64,000 bases of DNA from Brevundimonas sp. (lineage in GTDB: Bacteria; Pseudomonadota; Alphaproteobacteria; Caulobacterales; Caulobacteraceae), in assembly GCF_027484365.1 (NCBI RefSeq), contig NZ_JAIXTC010000016.1:32040-96039 (forward strand), given 5' to 3'. Shown piece after piece: positions 21,954-31,374 of this stretch. The translations under genes were made by a program, and so were the position numbers. The stretch's first letter is position 1. Every line of letters starts with the position of its first letter. Under the pieces are notes generated by a model. The model saw only the letters and a program-made list of their open reading frames with translations. It searched no databases and was not told where the DNA came from.

Positions 21954-23476
21954 TCCTTTCGGCGCTGGCGGCGCCGGCGTTCAGTCAGGATCTTGGGCCG
22001 ATGCTGGCGGCGCAAGCGGCGGCGTCGGACGTGGAGTGCGGCGCGCTCGCGGCGACGCGGGGCGCGGGTCCTGTCCAATCCGCCGCGGTGGTCCAACTCG
22101 CCAAATGCTACTCCGACGCGGCCAACTTCCACGCGGTCATCCGTTGGACTTCGCTGCCGGACGTCGCGGCGTTCGAGGCGCGCGGAGGCGACGGCCTGTC
22201 CATCCTGCTGAAGGACAATATCGAGACGGCCGACATGCCGACGACAGCGGGGTCGCTGGCGCTCGCGAACAACGCACCGGGTCGGGACGCGCCGCTGGTC
22301 ACGCGGCTGCGGGATGCGGGCTTTTTCATCATGGGCAAGGCCAATCTGTCAGAGTGGGCCAACATCCGCTCGACCCGGTCGATCAGCGGCTGGAGCGCCG
22401 TCGGCGGGCTGACGCCGAACCCCTATGATTTGACGCGGACGGCCTGCGGGTCGTCGTCGGGCAGCGCGGTCGCCGTGGCGGTTGGACTGGCGCCCGTGGC
22501 CATCGGGACGGAGACGAACGGCTCCATCGTCTGCCCGGCCTCGGTCAACGGCGTGGTCGGGTTCAAGCCGACGGTGGGTCTGGTCAGCCGGACCCATATC
22601 GTGCCGATCAGCCATTCGCAGGACACTGCCGGACCGATCGCCACGACGGTGCACGACGCGGCCCTCGTCATGAACGCCATCGCCGGTTCGGACCCGCTGG
22701 ACGCGGCGACGGCCGAGGCCGATGCGAAGAAGGTCGACTATGTCGCCGAGCTCGACGCGGACTCCCTGCGCGGCGCGCGGATCGGGGTGCTGCGGTTCAT
22801 GACGAATAACTTCTCCGACGATACGAAGGCGGCGTTCGAACGGTCGCTGCAGGCCATGCGCGACGCGGGCGCCGAACTGGTCGAGATCACCGAGGGGCCG
22901 GACATGCGGGCCATCGGCGGGGCGCAGCTGACGGTGCTGCTGACCGAGCTGAAGGTCGACCTGACCGCCTATCTGGCCTCGACCGACCCGGAACAGGTCC
23001 CGACCCGGACCTTGGCGGACGTGATCGCCTTCAACGCCGCCGAGCCGCGCGAGACGGTGCTGTTCGGCCAGGAACTGTTCGAACGGGCCGAGGCGACCGG
23101 GGGGCTGGAGGATCCGGCCTATGTCACGGCGCGCGAGACCTCGCTGAGGCTGTCGGGCGTCGAGGGGATCGACCGGATGATGGCGGAGAACCGCGTCGTC
23201 GCCCTTGTGTCGCCGACCACGTCGCGCGCCTGGACCAACGACCGGGATGACGAGGACAACGGGCAGGGGTCGGCCAGCACGCTCGCAGCCGTCGCGGGCT
23301 ATCCGCACCTGACCGTTCCGATGGGGATGGATCGCGGCATGCCCGTCGGGATCAGCTTCATGGCCGGCCAGTGGCAGGACGCCACCGTGCTGTCGCTGGG
23401 CTATGCGTTCGAACAGAAGACGCAGGCGCGGGTGGCGCCGGGCGAGCGGGCCGGTTCCGTTGAGGGAATGCAGTGA
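21890..23476 (+). CDS. Amidase (amidase signature family)
   Basis: LLKDNIETADMPTTAGS, TACGSSSGSAVAVAVGLAPVAIGTETNGSIVCPASVNGVVGFKPTVG amidase signature; start inferred, overlapping the S9 peptidase 3' end. Confidence 0.9.
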   Translation: MAHVSRLPRSHDRIAGAVGGLILSALAAPAFSQDLGPMLAAQAAASDVECGALAATRGAGPVQSAAVVQLAKCYSDAANFHAVIRWTSLPDVAAFEARGGDGLSILLKDNIETADMPTTAGSLALANNAPGRDAPLVTRLRDAGFFIMGKANLSEWANIRSTRSISGWSAVGGLTPNPYDLTRTACGSSSGSAVAVAVGLAPVAIGTETNGSIVCPASVNGVVGFKPTVGLVSRTHIVPISHSQDTAGPIATTVHDAALVMNAIAGSDPLDAATAEADAKKVDYVAELDADSLRGARIGVLRFMTNNFSDDTKAAFERSLQAMRDAGAELVEITEGPDMRAIGGAQLTVLLTELKVDLTAYLASTDPEQVPTRTLADVIAFNAAEPRETVLFGQELFERAEATGGLEDPAYVTARETSLRLSGVEGIDRMMAENRVVALVSPTTSRAWTNDRDDEDNGQGSASTLAAVAGYPHLTVPMGMDRGMPVGISFMAGQWQDATVLSLGYAFEQKTQARVAPGERAGSVEGMQ

Positions 23477-25086
23477 TGATCCGGCGCGGAACGCTTCTCG
23501 GTCTGACCCTGACCGCCCTGACGCTGGCGGGGTGCGCCACGCCCAACGGCGACGGCAGCTGGGACCTGGGCGAAGACGCTCCCCGATACCAGCCGCCGAC
23601 CGTCGCCGCCCTGATTGCGGACCCGACGCTGGCCCCGGGGGCCCTGAGCGCATCGATGGCGCTGATCGCCTCCACCGGGGTCGGGTCGGACCAGCCCCTG
23701 AATGCGGTGATCGCGGTCAGCGATCTTGAAGGGATGGAGCCGGGCGTGTTCGCGCCGGGCCCCCTGTCCGGCGTGCCGATCCTGCTCAAGGACAATATCG
23801 AGACGGCCGACATGCCGACGACCGCCGGGTCGATGGCGCTGCTGGACAATGCGCCGGGGCGGGACGCGCCGCTGGTGGCGCGGCTGAGAGCGGCGGGCGC
23901 GGTCATTCTCGGCAAGACCAACCTGTCGGAGTGGGCCAACATCCGCTCATCGGCCTCTGTGTCGGGGTGGAGCGCGGTGGGCGGACTGACCCGCAACGCG
24001 CATGCGCTGGATCGCAACGCCTGCGGCTCTTCTTCGGGATCGGGCGCGGCGGTGGCTGCGGGACTGGCCCCGGCGGCGATCGGGACGGAGACGGACGGGT
24101 CGATCGTCTGCCCGGCCGCGATCAACGGCATCGTCGGTTTCAAGCCGACCGTCGGCATGGTGTCGCGCACCCATATCGTGCCAATCAGCCATTCGCAGGA
24201 TACGGCGGGACCGATGACCCGCACCGTTGAAGATGCGGCCATCCTGTTGTCGGTCATCGCCGGGACCGATCCCGCCGACCCGGCGACGGCCGAGGCGGAT
24301 GCGCGGAAGACGGACTTCCGGGCCGCCCTCGACGTCGGCTCCCTGCGCGGGACCCGGATCGGGGTGGCGCGGTTCCTGACCGGCTATTCGGCCGACACGG
24401 ACGCCGTGTTCGAACAGACGCTTCAGGCCCTGCGTGACGCCGGAGCCGTCCTGGTCGAGATCACCGAGGGGCCCGATATGGAGGCCATCGGCGAGGCCGA
24501 GACCACGGTGCTGCACCATGAACTGAAGGCGGATCTGAACGCCTATCTGGCCTCGACCGACCCGAGGCAGGTGCGCACCCGGACCCTGGCCGACGTCATC
24601 GCCTTCAACATCGCGACGCCGCGCGAAATGGCCCTGTTCGGGCAGGAAACCTTCATCAAGGCCGAGGCGACGCGGGGGCTGGACGATTCGGAATACATCG
24701 CGGCACGCGCGACCTCGCTGAGGCTGGCCGGGGTCGAGGGGATCGACCGGATGCTCAGCCGGAACGACGTCGTCGCCCTGATCGCGCCGACGGTGGGGCC
24801 GGCCTGGTCGATCGATATCGTCAACGGCGACCACTATCTGGGGGCGGCGTCGACGCTCCCGGCCGTGGCGGGCTATCCGCATCTGACCGTGCCGATGGGC
24901 TTCGTGCAGGGGCTGCCGGTGGGGCTGAGCTTCATCGGGGCCAGGTGGGACGACGCACGCATCCTGTCCCTGGGCTACGCCTTCGAACAGGCGACCCGGG
25001 CCTACCGGCCGGCGACCCTGCGCCGCTCCATAGACGCGCTGCCGGAGGTCGGATCGGTGCTGGCCCCGATCGCTGCGGAGCCCTGA
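23473..25086 (+). CDS. Amidase (amidase signature family), lipoprotein-like; paralog of the preceding gene
   Basis: Lipobox-like LAGC; NACGSSSGSGAAVAAGLAPAAIGTETDGSIVCPAAINGIVGFKPTVG. Confidence 0.92.
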   Translation: MMIRRGTLLGLTLTALTLAGCATPNGDGSWDLGEDAPRYQPPTVAALIADPTLAPGALSASMALIASTGVGSDQPLNAVIAVSDLEGMEPGVFAPGPLSGVPILLKDNIETADMPTTAGSMALLDNAPGRDAPLVARLRAAGAVILGKTNLSEWANIRSSASVSGWSAVGGLTRNAHALDRNACGSSSGSGAAVAAGLAPAAIGTETDGSIVCPAAINGIVGFKPTVGMVSRTHIVPISHSQDTAGPMTRTVEDAAILLSVIAGTDPADPATAEADARKTDFRAALDVGSLRGTRIGVARFLTGYSADTDAVFEQTLQALRDAGAVLVEITEGPDMEAIGEAETTVLHHELKADLNAYLASTDPRQVRTRTLADVIAFNIATPREMALFGQETFIKAEATRGLDDSEYIAARATSLRLAGVEGIDRMLSRNDVVALIAPTVGPAWSIDIVNGDHYLGAASTLPAVAGYPHLTVPMGFVQGLPVGLSFIGARWDDARILSLGYAFEQATRAYRPATLRRSIDALPEVGSVLAPIAAEP

Positions 25087-25154
25087 TCGCTTCCAGATCC
25101 AGCGTCGGATCGCCGACGGAGGAACCCTTCGCCAAGCTTGGCCGTTGCGAGGTG

Positions 25155-25622
25155 ATGGAAAAGCTGTTCGTCCGTTTCGCCACCCTGACCGCCAAGATCG
25201 CGGGCAAGCCGTGGACCTTCATCGCCTGTCTCGGAATCGTCCTCGTCTGGGGCGTATCGGGGCCGTTGTTCGGATTCAGCGAGACCTGGCAGCTGGTGAT
25301 CAACACCGGCACGACCATCATCACCTTCCTGATGGTCTTCCTCATCCAGAACACCCAGAACCGGGATGGCGCAGCGATGCAGGCCAAGCTGGATGAGCTG
25401 GTCTATGCGGTGAAGAAGGCCGACGCCCGGTTCATCGGCATCGAACACCTGACCGAGAGCGAGCTCGAAAAGATCCTGGAGGAGGTCGAGAAGCGCGGGC
25501 TGGAGGTCCATGCGGGCAAGCCGGCGCGCGCCATCAGGGGTCGGCCCGGGGTCCGTGCGGAGGACGTCGAGGCCGTCCGGCCGAAGGCGGCGCCCCGGTC
25601 GCGCGCGAAGTCCGGGGCGTGA
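25155..25622 (+). CDS. Low-affinity iron permease family membrane protein
   Basis: FATLTAKIAGKPWTFIACLGIVLVWGVSGPLFGFSETWQLVINTGTTIITFLMVFLIQNTQNRD is characteristic. Confidence 0.9.
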   Translation: MEKLFVRFATLTAKIAGKPWTFIACLGIVLVWGVSGPLFGFSETWQLVINTGTTIITFLMVFLIQNTQNRDGAAMQAKLDELVYAVKKADARFIGIEHLTESELEKILEEVEKRGLEVHAGKPARAIRGRPGVRAEDVEAVRPKAAPRSRAKSGA

Positions 25623-25900
25623 GCGATCTTATTGCCAATGGTTTCGGGACGACGGCGGCGGCCTGTTCGATCGTCAGTTTCGCGCCGCAGATGATCAAGA
25701 TCTGGAAGGCGCGGGACGCGTCGTCGGTGTCGCTGAGGACCTATGCGCTGACGGTGACCTGTTTCGTGCTGTGGGTGGTCTATGGCGTGCTGACCGAGGC
25801 CTGGCCGGTGACTATCGCCAACGCCGCCGCCCTGGTGGTGGCGAGCGGGGTGCTGCTCATGAAATGGCGGTTCCGGAACGGGAACCCGGAAGAGGTCTAG
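25619..25900 (+). CDS. SemiSWEET-family (PQ-loop) transporter
   Basis: 93 aa three-TM protein; SFAPQMIKIWKARDASSVSLRTYAL PQ-loop motif; GTG start overlaps the upstream stop. Confidence 0.87.
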   Translation: MSDLIANGFGTTAAACSIVSFAPQMIKIWKARDASSVSLRTYALTVTCFVLWVVYGVLTEAWPVTIANAAALVVASGVLLMKWRFRNGNPEEV

Positions 25901-27264
25901 GTCGCGAGACTGTTCAGCCAGTCTTCGAGATTGGTGTAGCCGTCTCCGTCGCGGTCGGCCGCGCCGTCGGCTGTTGAGGGATCAAGGCCGTGGGCCGTCT
26001 CCCAGGCGTCGGGCATGCCGTCGGCGTCTGAATCGGTCCAGGGCGTGCCCGGCGCGAGGTCGGGCCAGCCGCCGACGTCGGTCTGGGAGTTGATGATCCG
26101 GCCCGTGCCGTCGAGGACCCCGGCGACGATGCGCGTGTCCACGGCGTCCCGGGCATGCGAGGCGCCGGCCCTGGCCAGCACCGAGGCCCAGGCCTGATCC
26201 GCCGTTTCGGTCGCGCTCATGGCCCAGTCGGGGAGGGCGGTCAGGCGATAGCCGGGCGAGTCGTCACCGGTCACGGGGGCCCAGGGATCGGCGGGAACGA
26301 CGCCGTCGACGCTGTTGCCCTCGAACCAGGCGTGGGCGGCGGCGGACTCTTCCTCGAAGATCAGGGCGCCGGTCGAATCCGGGCCGCGCCTGTAGGCATT
26401 GCGGGCGAAGACATAGGTCGAGATGGTGGCGGGGTCCTTGTCCGAGTTGTAGCCGGCGTGACCCTGGCCCCAGTTGTAGAAGACGTTGTTGGTGAACTCG
26501 AAATAGGGGCCGACCGGATCAATGTCGGGGGTCAGGTAGTTGCCGGGACGCGGCATTCTGGCGCGGTGGGCGGCCCACAGATTGTGGTGGAAGGTGAACC
26601 GGGCCCCGCGATTGCCGCGCACCAGGGAGCCATAGCCATGGTCGCCCTTGGAATGGGTCGACAGATTCAGGCTCTCGGCGATGATCGACCACTGGACGGT
26701 GACGGCGTCGATGACGCGGTCGCGGCTGCCGATCGAGAGGGTCTCGTCGACCGACCAGGAGGCGGAGACGTGGTCGAGGACGATGCGCTGGCCCCGGTCG
26801 ATGGTGATCGCGTCGGTCTCGACCCCCTGCTCGTCGCCGAGCCGCGACCGGATGTAGCGGATCACCACGTCGTCGGCAGAGATCAACAGAGGCTGGCCGC
26901 GCAGGGTGACCCCTCCGCCGGGCGCTGTCTGTCCGGCGATGGTGATACGGGGCTCGCGGATGCGCAGCGGCGTGGCCAACCGGATCGTCCCGCCGATGTC
27001 GAAGACGACCGTGCGCGGGCCGTCCGTCTCCACGGCGGCGCGCAGGCTGCCCGGACCCGAATCGTTCAGGTTGGTGACGCGCAGCACCGCCCCTCCGCGC
27101 CCGCCGAGCGCCGCACGACCGGCGCCGAGCGCGCCCGGGAAGGCGACCACCGTGGTCGCATCGACCTGTGCGGGCGCAGCGGCCGTGGCGCAGCCCGCGG
27201 CTGTGGCGAGAATGCCAGCCGCGACGGCTGCCTGAGCGAGACGGGTTGCAAGATCGGTCTTCAT
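25897..27264 (-). CDS. Pectate lyase (PL1-like), secreted, with C-terminal Ca-binding-type Asp-rich motif
   Basis: Signal peptide; FPGALGAGRAALGGRGGAVLRVTNLNDSGPGSLRAAV; parallel beta-helix pattern; tail DSDADGMPDAWETAHGLDPSTADGAADRDGDGYTNLEDWLNSL. Confidence 0.88.
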   Translation of the reverse strand: MKTDLATRLAQAAVAAGILATAAGCATAAAPAQVDATTVVAFPGALGAGRAALGGRGGAVLRVTNLNDSGPGSLRAAVETDGPRTVVFDIGGTIRLATPLRIREPRITIAGQTAPGGGVTLRGQPLLISADDVVIRYIRSRLGDEQGVETDAITIDRGQRIVLDHVSASWSVDETLSIGSRDRVIDAVTVQWSIIAESLNLSTHSKGDHGYGSLVRGNRGARFTFHHNLWAAHRARMPRPGNYLTPDIDPVGPYFEFTNNVFYNWGQGHAGYNSDKDPATISTYVFARNAYRRGPDSTGALIFEEESAAAHAWFEGNSVDGVVPADPWAPVTGDDSPGYRLTALPDWAMSATETADQAWASVLARAGASHARDAVDTRIVAGVLDGTGRIINSQTDVGGWPDLAPGTPWTDSDADGMPDAWETAHGLDPSTADGAADRDGDGYTNLEDWLNSLAT

Positions 27265-27281
27265 CGGGTTAGGCTCGCCAT

Positions 27282-27295
27282 TGATACCGGTGTCA
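27282..27295. promoter_or_regulatory. Putative LacI-type operator TGATACCGGTGTCA, copy 1
   Basis: 14-bp near-perfect palindrome in a divergent promoter region; exact copy at 27316. Confidence 0.6.
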
Positions 27296-27315
27296 GGTCG
27301 CTTGTCGTCCGCAAA

Positions 27316-27329
27316 TGATACCGGTGTCA
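27316..27329. promoter_or_regulatory. Putative LacI-type operator TGATACCGGTGTCA, copy 2
   Basis: Exact copy of the 14-mer, 34 bp from copy 1. Confidence 0.6.
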
Positions 27330-27411
27330 ATCGGTCACGGGGAAGGCTCCGGACCGACTATAACAGATCGGCGGCAAGCCGGCGTCATGACATTCCTTGG
27401 GAGGAGGCACT

Positions 27412-30408
27412 ATGTATCAGTATCGTCAGGGGCGCCCGTGCGCGCTTCGTCAAGGGCTCGTGGCCGGTGCGTCCGGCCTGGCCATCGCGCTGACCCTGGG
27501 GGTCGCGTCGGCGTCCGCCCAGACCGCGCCCGCACAGGATGAGGAAGCGACCCAGGTCGACGAAATCGTCGTCACCGGCTTCCGCGCGTCGCTGGACGCA
27601 GCCCTGGGGATCAAGCGTCGCGAAGCGGGCGTCGTCGACGCCATCGTCGCCGAAGATATCGCCGACTTCCCCGACCTGAACCTGGCCGAAGCCGTCCAGC
27701 GCATCCCGGGCGTCTCGATCGACCGTGACGCCGGCGAAGGCCGTTCGATCACGGTTCGCGGCCTGTCCTCGGACTTCACCCGCACCCGCATCAACGGCAT
27801 GGAGGCCCAGGCCACCACGGGCGGCACGGACTCTTCGGGCGGCGCCAACCGCGGCCGCGGCTTCGACTTCAACGTCTTCGCTTCCGAGCTGTTCAACTCG
27901 ATCACGGTGCGCAAGACGGCCGCCGCCGAGACCGAGGAAGGCTCGCTGGGCGCGACCATCGACCTGCAGGCCACGCGCCCGTTCGACTATGACGGCTTCA
28001 CCCTCGCGGCCTCGGTCCAGGGCGGCTACAACGACCTGTCGGAAACGACCAACCCGCGCGGCGCCCTGCTGCTGTCCAACACCTGGAACGACGGCATGTT
28101 CGGCGCCCTGGTGTCGGTCGCCTATTCCGAGCGCGACCTGTGGGAAGAGGGCTTCAGCTCCGTGCGCTGGGCCCCGGCCGCGGCGCCGGGCTCGACCAAC
28201 TCCGGCGGCTTCTGCTCGCCGATCGGCGTGCCGACCCAGAACCCGGCGAACAGCACCGCCAACGGCACCACGGCCACGACCTGCGCCACCGGCGTGAACC
28301 GTCCGGCCGGGACCGCCGAGAACATCGCCGCCTACAACACCGCCAACCAGGCCGGCGTCTTCGTCCCGCGCCTGCCCCGCTACGGCCGCCTGACCCACCA
28401 CCAGGAGCGTCTGGGTGTCACCGGTTCGTTCCAGTTCAAGCCCGATGACGACACGGTCATGAGCCTTGACGTCCTCTATTCCAAGCTGGACGCGACCCGT
28501 CAGGAAGACTTCCTGGAATCCCTGTCGTTCAGCCGCAACGCGGCCGCCGGCGGCCAGACCCAGATCGCCGTGCGTCAGGCGGTGGTCGAGAACAACGCCC
28601 TGGTCTACGGCGTCTTCGACAACGTCGATGTCCGCTCCGAGCAGCGCTACGACGAACTGTCGACCGAGTTCACCCAGGTGAACTTCACCATCGACCGTCA
28701 GTTCACCGACACCCTGCGCGGCAAGTTCTACATCGGTCGGGCACAGTCGGAGTTCAGCAACCCGGTCCAGACGACGGTCACCCTCGATCGCCAGAACGTG
28801 CAGGGCTACTCCTTCGACTTCCGCAACAACCCGAATACGCCGGTCCTCAGCTACGGCTTCGACGTCGCCAATCCGGCCAACTGGGGCTGGCGGGACGTCA
28901 GCCTGGGCACGACCCTGTCCAGCCTGCCGCGTTCGGAAATCCGTCTGCGTCCGAACGGCGTGGACACCACATTCGAGGCGGTTTCGGGCGACATCGAGTG
29001 GGACGCGAACGACTGGCTGACCCTCAAGGCAGGCCTGAACGGCAAGACCTATCTGTCGGATTCCTACGAGTTCCGGCGGACGGACGAGACGGTGGTTCCG
29101 GCCCTGCCGGCCGGCACGACGATCGCCGGCATCACCAATCTGCTGACCGGCTTCGGCGCCGATCTGATCCCGGGCGGCACGGCCACGTCGTGGGTTCGTC
29201 CAAACCTCAACGCCATCGCCAGCCTGTTCAACATCTACTGCAACTGCAACACGGGCGTGGCCGGCGGTGATTTCACCCTGACCAGCATCACCAACGGCAA
29301 CGCCCGCGGCGGCAACCGCACGATCGAGGAGAACGACTTCGCCTATTACGTCCAGGCGGACTTCAACACCGATCTGTTCGGCATGCCGTTCCGCGGCAAC
29401 TTGGGCGTTCGCAAGGCCTACACCGAGCTGATCGCCGAGGGCTATTCGTCCACGGCCGGCGGTTCGCGGGTGCGGGGAGAGAACAAGTACGACGACACCC
29501 TGCCGTCGCTGAACCTGGCCATCGAGCCGATGGAGGACCTGATCGTCCGCTTCGGCGCCGCCAAGGTCATGGCGCGTCCGCAGATCGGCAACACCCTGGC
29601 CGGGACCAACTATCTGGTGCCGACCACCTCGCTGGCGGCGACGGGCCCGAACTTCACGGCCAGCATCGGCAACGTGAACCTGGAACCGTTCCGCGCCAAG
29701 ACCTACGACTTCACCGTCGAATGGTATTTCGCTCCGGAAAGCCTGCTGTCCTTCGCCTACTTCTACAAGGACATCGACACCTACATTCAGATCATCCGCC
29801 AGGACCTGCCGTACACGACCCTGACCGGTCTGAACCCGTCGGCGTTCGATCCCAGCCTGTGCACCGCCGCCTGCTCCGGCTCGACCGTCTTCCAGCTGAC
29901 CTCGGCGGTGAACACCGAGGGCGGCCCGCTGAAGGGCTTCGAGATCAGCTACCAGCAGCCCTTCCGCTTCCTGCCGGGCTTCCTGGCGAACACGGGCGTC
30001 CAGCTGAACTACACCCACGTCGAGTCCGAGATCGACTACTGCAGCGACGCGCTGTGCACGACCTTCGTGACCAACGACCTGATCAACCTGTCGCCGGAGG
30101 CCTGGAACAGCACCCTGTACTACGAGGATGACCGGTTCTCGGCGCGCGTCTCGGCCTCCTACCGCCAGGAGTATCTGCAGAACGTGCCTGGCCGGAACGG
30201 CAACCCGATCGAGGGCAAGAACGAGACCCTCAACTGGGACGTCTCGTCCTCCTTCAACCTCACCGAACAGGTCAGCCTGACCTTCGAGGGGCTGAACCTG
30301 ACCGACGAGGAGAACCATCAGTACGTCGGCGACGGCAACCGCCTGTCGACGTCGGTCTACCACCACACGGGCCGCCAGTTCTATTTCGGCGCGCGCTACC
30401 GCTTCTGA
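27412..30408 (+). CDS. TonB-dependent receptor (Xanthomonas/Caulobacter type)
   Basis: Signal peptide; TonB box-like VDEIVVTG; plug DFPDLNLAEAVQRIPGVSIDRDAGEGRSITVRGL; C-terminal FYFGARYRF. Confidence 0.95.
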   Translation: MYQYRQGRPCALRQGLVAGASGLAIALTLGVASASAQTAPAQDEEATQVDEIVVTGFRASLDAALGIKRREAGVVDAIVAEDIADFPDLNLAEAVQRIPGVSIDRDAGEGRSITVRGLSSDFTRTRINGMEAQATTGGTDSSGGANRGRGFDFNVFASELFNSITVRKTAAAETEEGSLGATIDLQATRPFDYDGFTLAASVQGGYNDLSETTNPRGALLLSNTWNDGMFGALVSVAYSERDLWEEGFSSVRWAPAAAPGSTNSGGFCSPIGVPTQNPANSTANGTTATTCATGVNRPAGTAENIAAYNTANQAGVFVPRLPRYGRLTHHQERLGVTGSFQFKPDDDTVMSLDVLYSKLDATRQEDFLESLSFSRNAAAGGQTQIAVRQAVVENNALVYGVFDNVDVRSEQRYDELSTEFTQVNFTIDRQFTDTLRGKFYIGRAQSEFSNPVQTTVTLDRQNVQGYSFDFRNNPNTPVLSYGFDVANPANWGWRDVSLGTTLSSLPRSEIRLRPNGVDTTFEAVSGDIEWDANDWLTLKAGLNGKTYLSDSYEFRRTDETVVPALPAGTTIAGITNLLTGFGADLIPGGTATSWVRPNLNAIASLFNIYCNCNTGVAGGDFTLTSITNGNARGGNRTIEENDFAYYVQADFNTDLFGMPFRGNLGVRKAYTELIAEGYSSTAGGSRVRGENKYDDTLPSLNLAIEPMEDLIVRFGAAKVMARPQIGNTLAGTNYLVPTTSLAATGPNFTASIGNVNLEPFRAKTYDFTVEWYFAPESLLSFAYFYKDIDTYIQIIRQDLPYTTLTGLNPSAFDPSLCTAACSGSTVFQLTSAVNTEGGPLKGFEISYQQPFRFLPGFLANTGVQLNYTHVESEIDYCSDALCTTFVTNDLINLSPEAWNSTLYYEDDRFSARVSASYRQEYLQNVPGRNGNPIEGKNETLNWDVSSSFNLTEQVSLTFEGLNLTDEENHQYVGDGNRLSTSVYHHTGRQFYFGARYRF

Positions 30409-30435
30409 GGATCGTTCACTCCTGAACGCGACCTG

Positions 30436-30470
30436 GGCCGGGGAAGGGAAACCTTCTCCGGCCTTTTTTT
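30436..30470 (+). terminator. Intrinsic terminator downstream of the TonB receptor
   Basis: GGCCGGGGAAGG-GAAA-CCTTCTCCGGCC (12-bp stem, one G-U) followed by TTTTTTT. Confidence 0.92.
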
Positions 30471-30534
30471 GATGCGTGGGGCCGGAAATCGGCGCGCAAC
30501 TCGCAGCCAATGTTGCGAGCAGTCCGGCTTGCTC

Positions 30535-31374
30535 TTAACCCGCCGTGCGACGCCGCCCGGTCACCACCACGTCGACCGTACGGTCGCGGCGGATGCGGGC
30601 GATGCGGCTGTCGAGGGCCTGGGTCACGTCGCCGACGGTGACCGTGGTGATGACGCGGTAGTGGTTCGAGGTGAAGCCGGTCCCGGGCAGGCTCGGGGCG
30701 CCCTCGGTCGCGAGGTCGGCGGGGTTCAGCAGGCCGTTCCGGGACCGGACCGCCAGCAGTTTGCCGGCGACCTCGGCGTCGTTCGTCATCAGGGTCAGAA
30801 GCGGCAGGCCGACGGTGTTCAGATTGATCGTCGCGTCCCCGGGCAGGATGACGACATAGGGGGCCAGCCTGTCGAGATCGGCGCGGGGTACGCCCGCGGC
30901 GACGATCAGACTGTCGTCGGTCAGGGGGCCGGCGACGCGGACGACCGAGGCGATGCGGATCAGGGACGCCGGGTCGAGGCCCAGCGACGCCCCGATGGAC
31001 TGGAACAGGGCGATCGGAGCCGCCTCGCCGGACTGCATGGTGTTGAGGTTGAAACGGCTCTGTTCGTCCTCGATGACGAGGGCGAAGCGGCCGCCGGGAA
31101 CGGCAATGTCCTGCTGACCCAGCTGGGCCCAGGGTTCGGAGAGGTTGTCGGTTCCGGCCGCGACCAGGGCGTCGCGGCGCAGGGTGGTGACGGCCGAAAG
31201 CTCGCCCGCGCGGGCGTAGGCGTTGGCCTGGGCCGCGTCGCGCAGACGGGTGGACCGCTGGACCTCTATGTCCTGGGTCGAGACCATGATCAGGACTGCG
31301 ACGCTGGCCACGGCGAGGACCAGCAGGACGTTGAGCAGGATCATGCCCTCGCGGCGGGTCAGCTTGAGCCTCAT
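30535..31374 (-). CDS. gspK: Type II secretion system minor pseudopilin GspK
   Basis: REGMILLNVLLVLAVASVAVLIM pseudopilin N-terminus; DEQSRFNLNTM; length and position in T2SS cluster. Confidence 0.9.
   Translation of the reverse strand: MRLKLTRREGMILLNVLLVLAVASVAVLIMVSTQDIEVQRSTRLRDAAQANAYARAGELSAVTTLRRDALVAAGTDNLSEPWAQLGQQDIAVPGGRFALVIEDEQSRFNLNTMQSGEAAPIALFQSIGASLGLDPASLIRIASVVRVAGPLTDDSLIVAAGVPRADLDRLAPYVVILPGDATINLNTVGLPLLTLMTNDAEVAGKLLAVRSRNGLLNPADLATEGAPSLPGTGFTSNHYRVITTVTVGDVTQALDSRIARIRRDRTVDVVVTGRRRTAG

Noticed and set aside
27385-30510. 1041-aa minus-strand ORF
   Set aside because: Antisense shadow of the TonB receptor, and it crosses the strong terminator at 30436-30470
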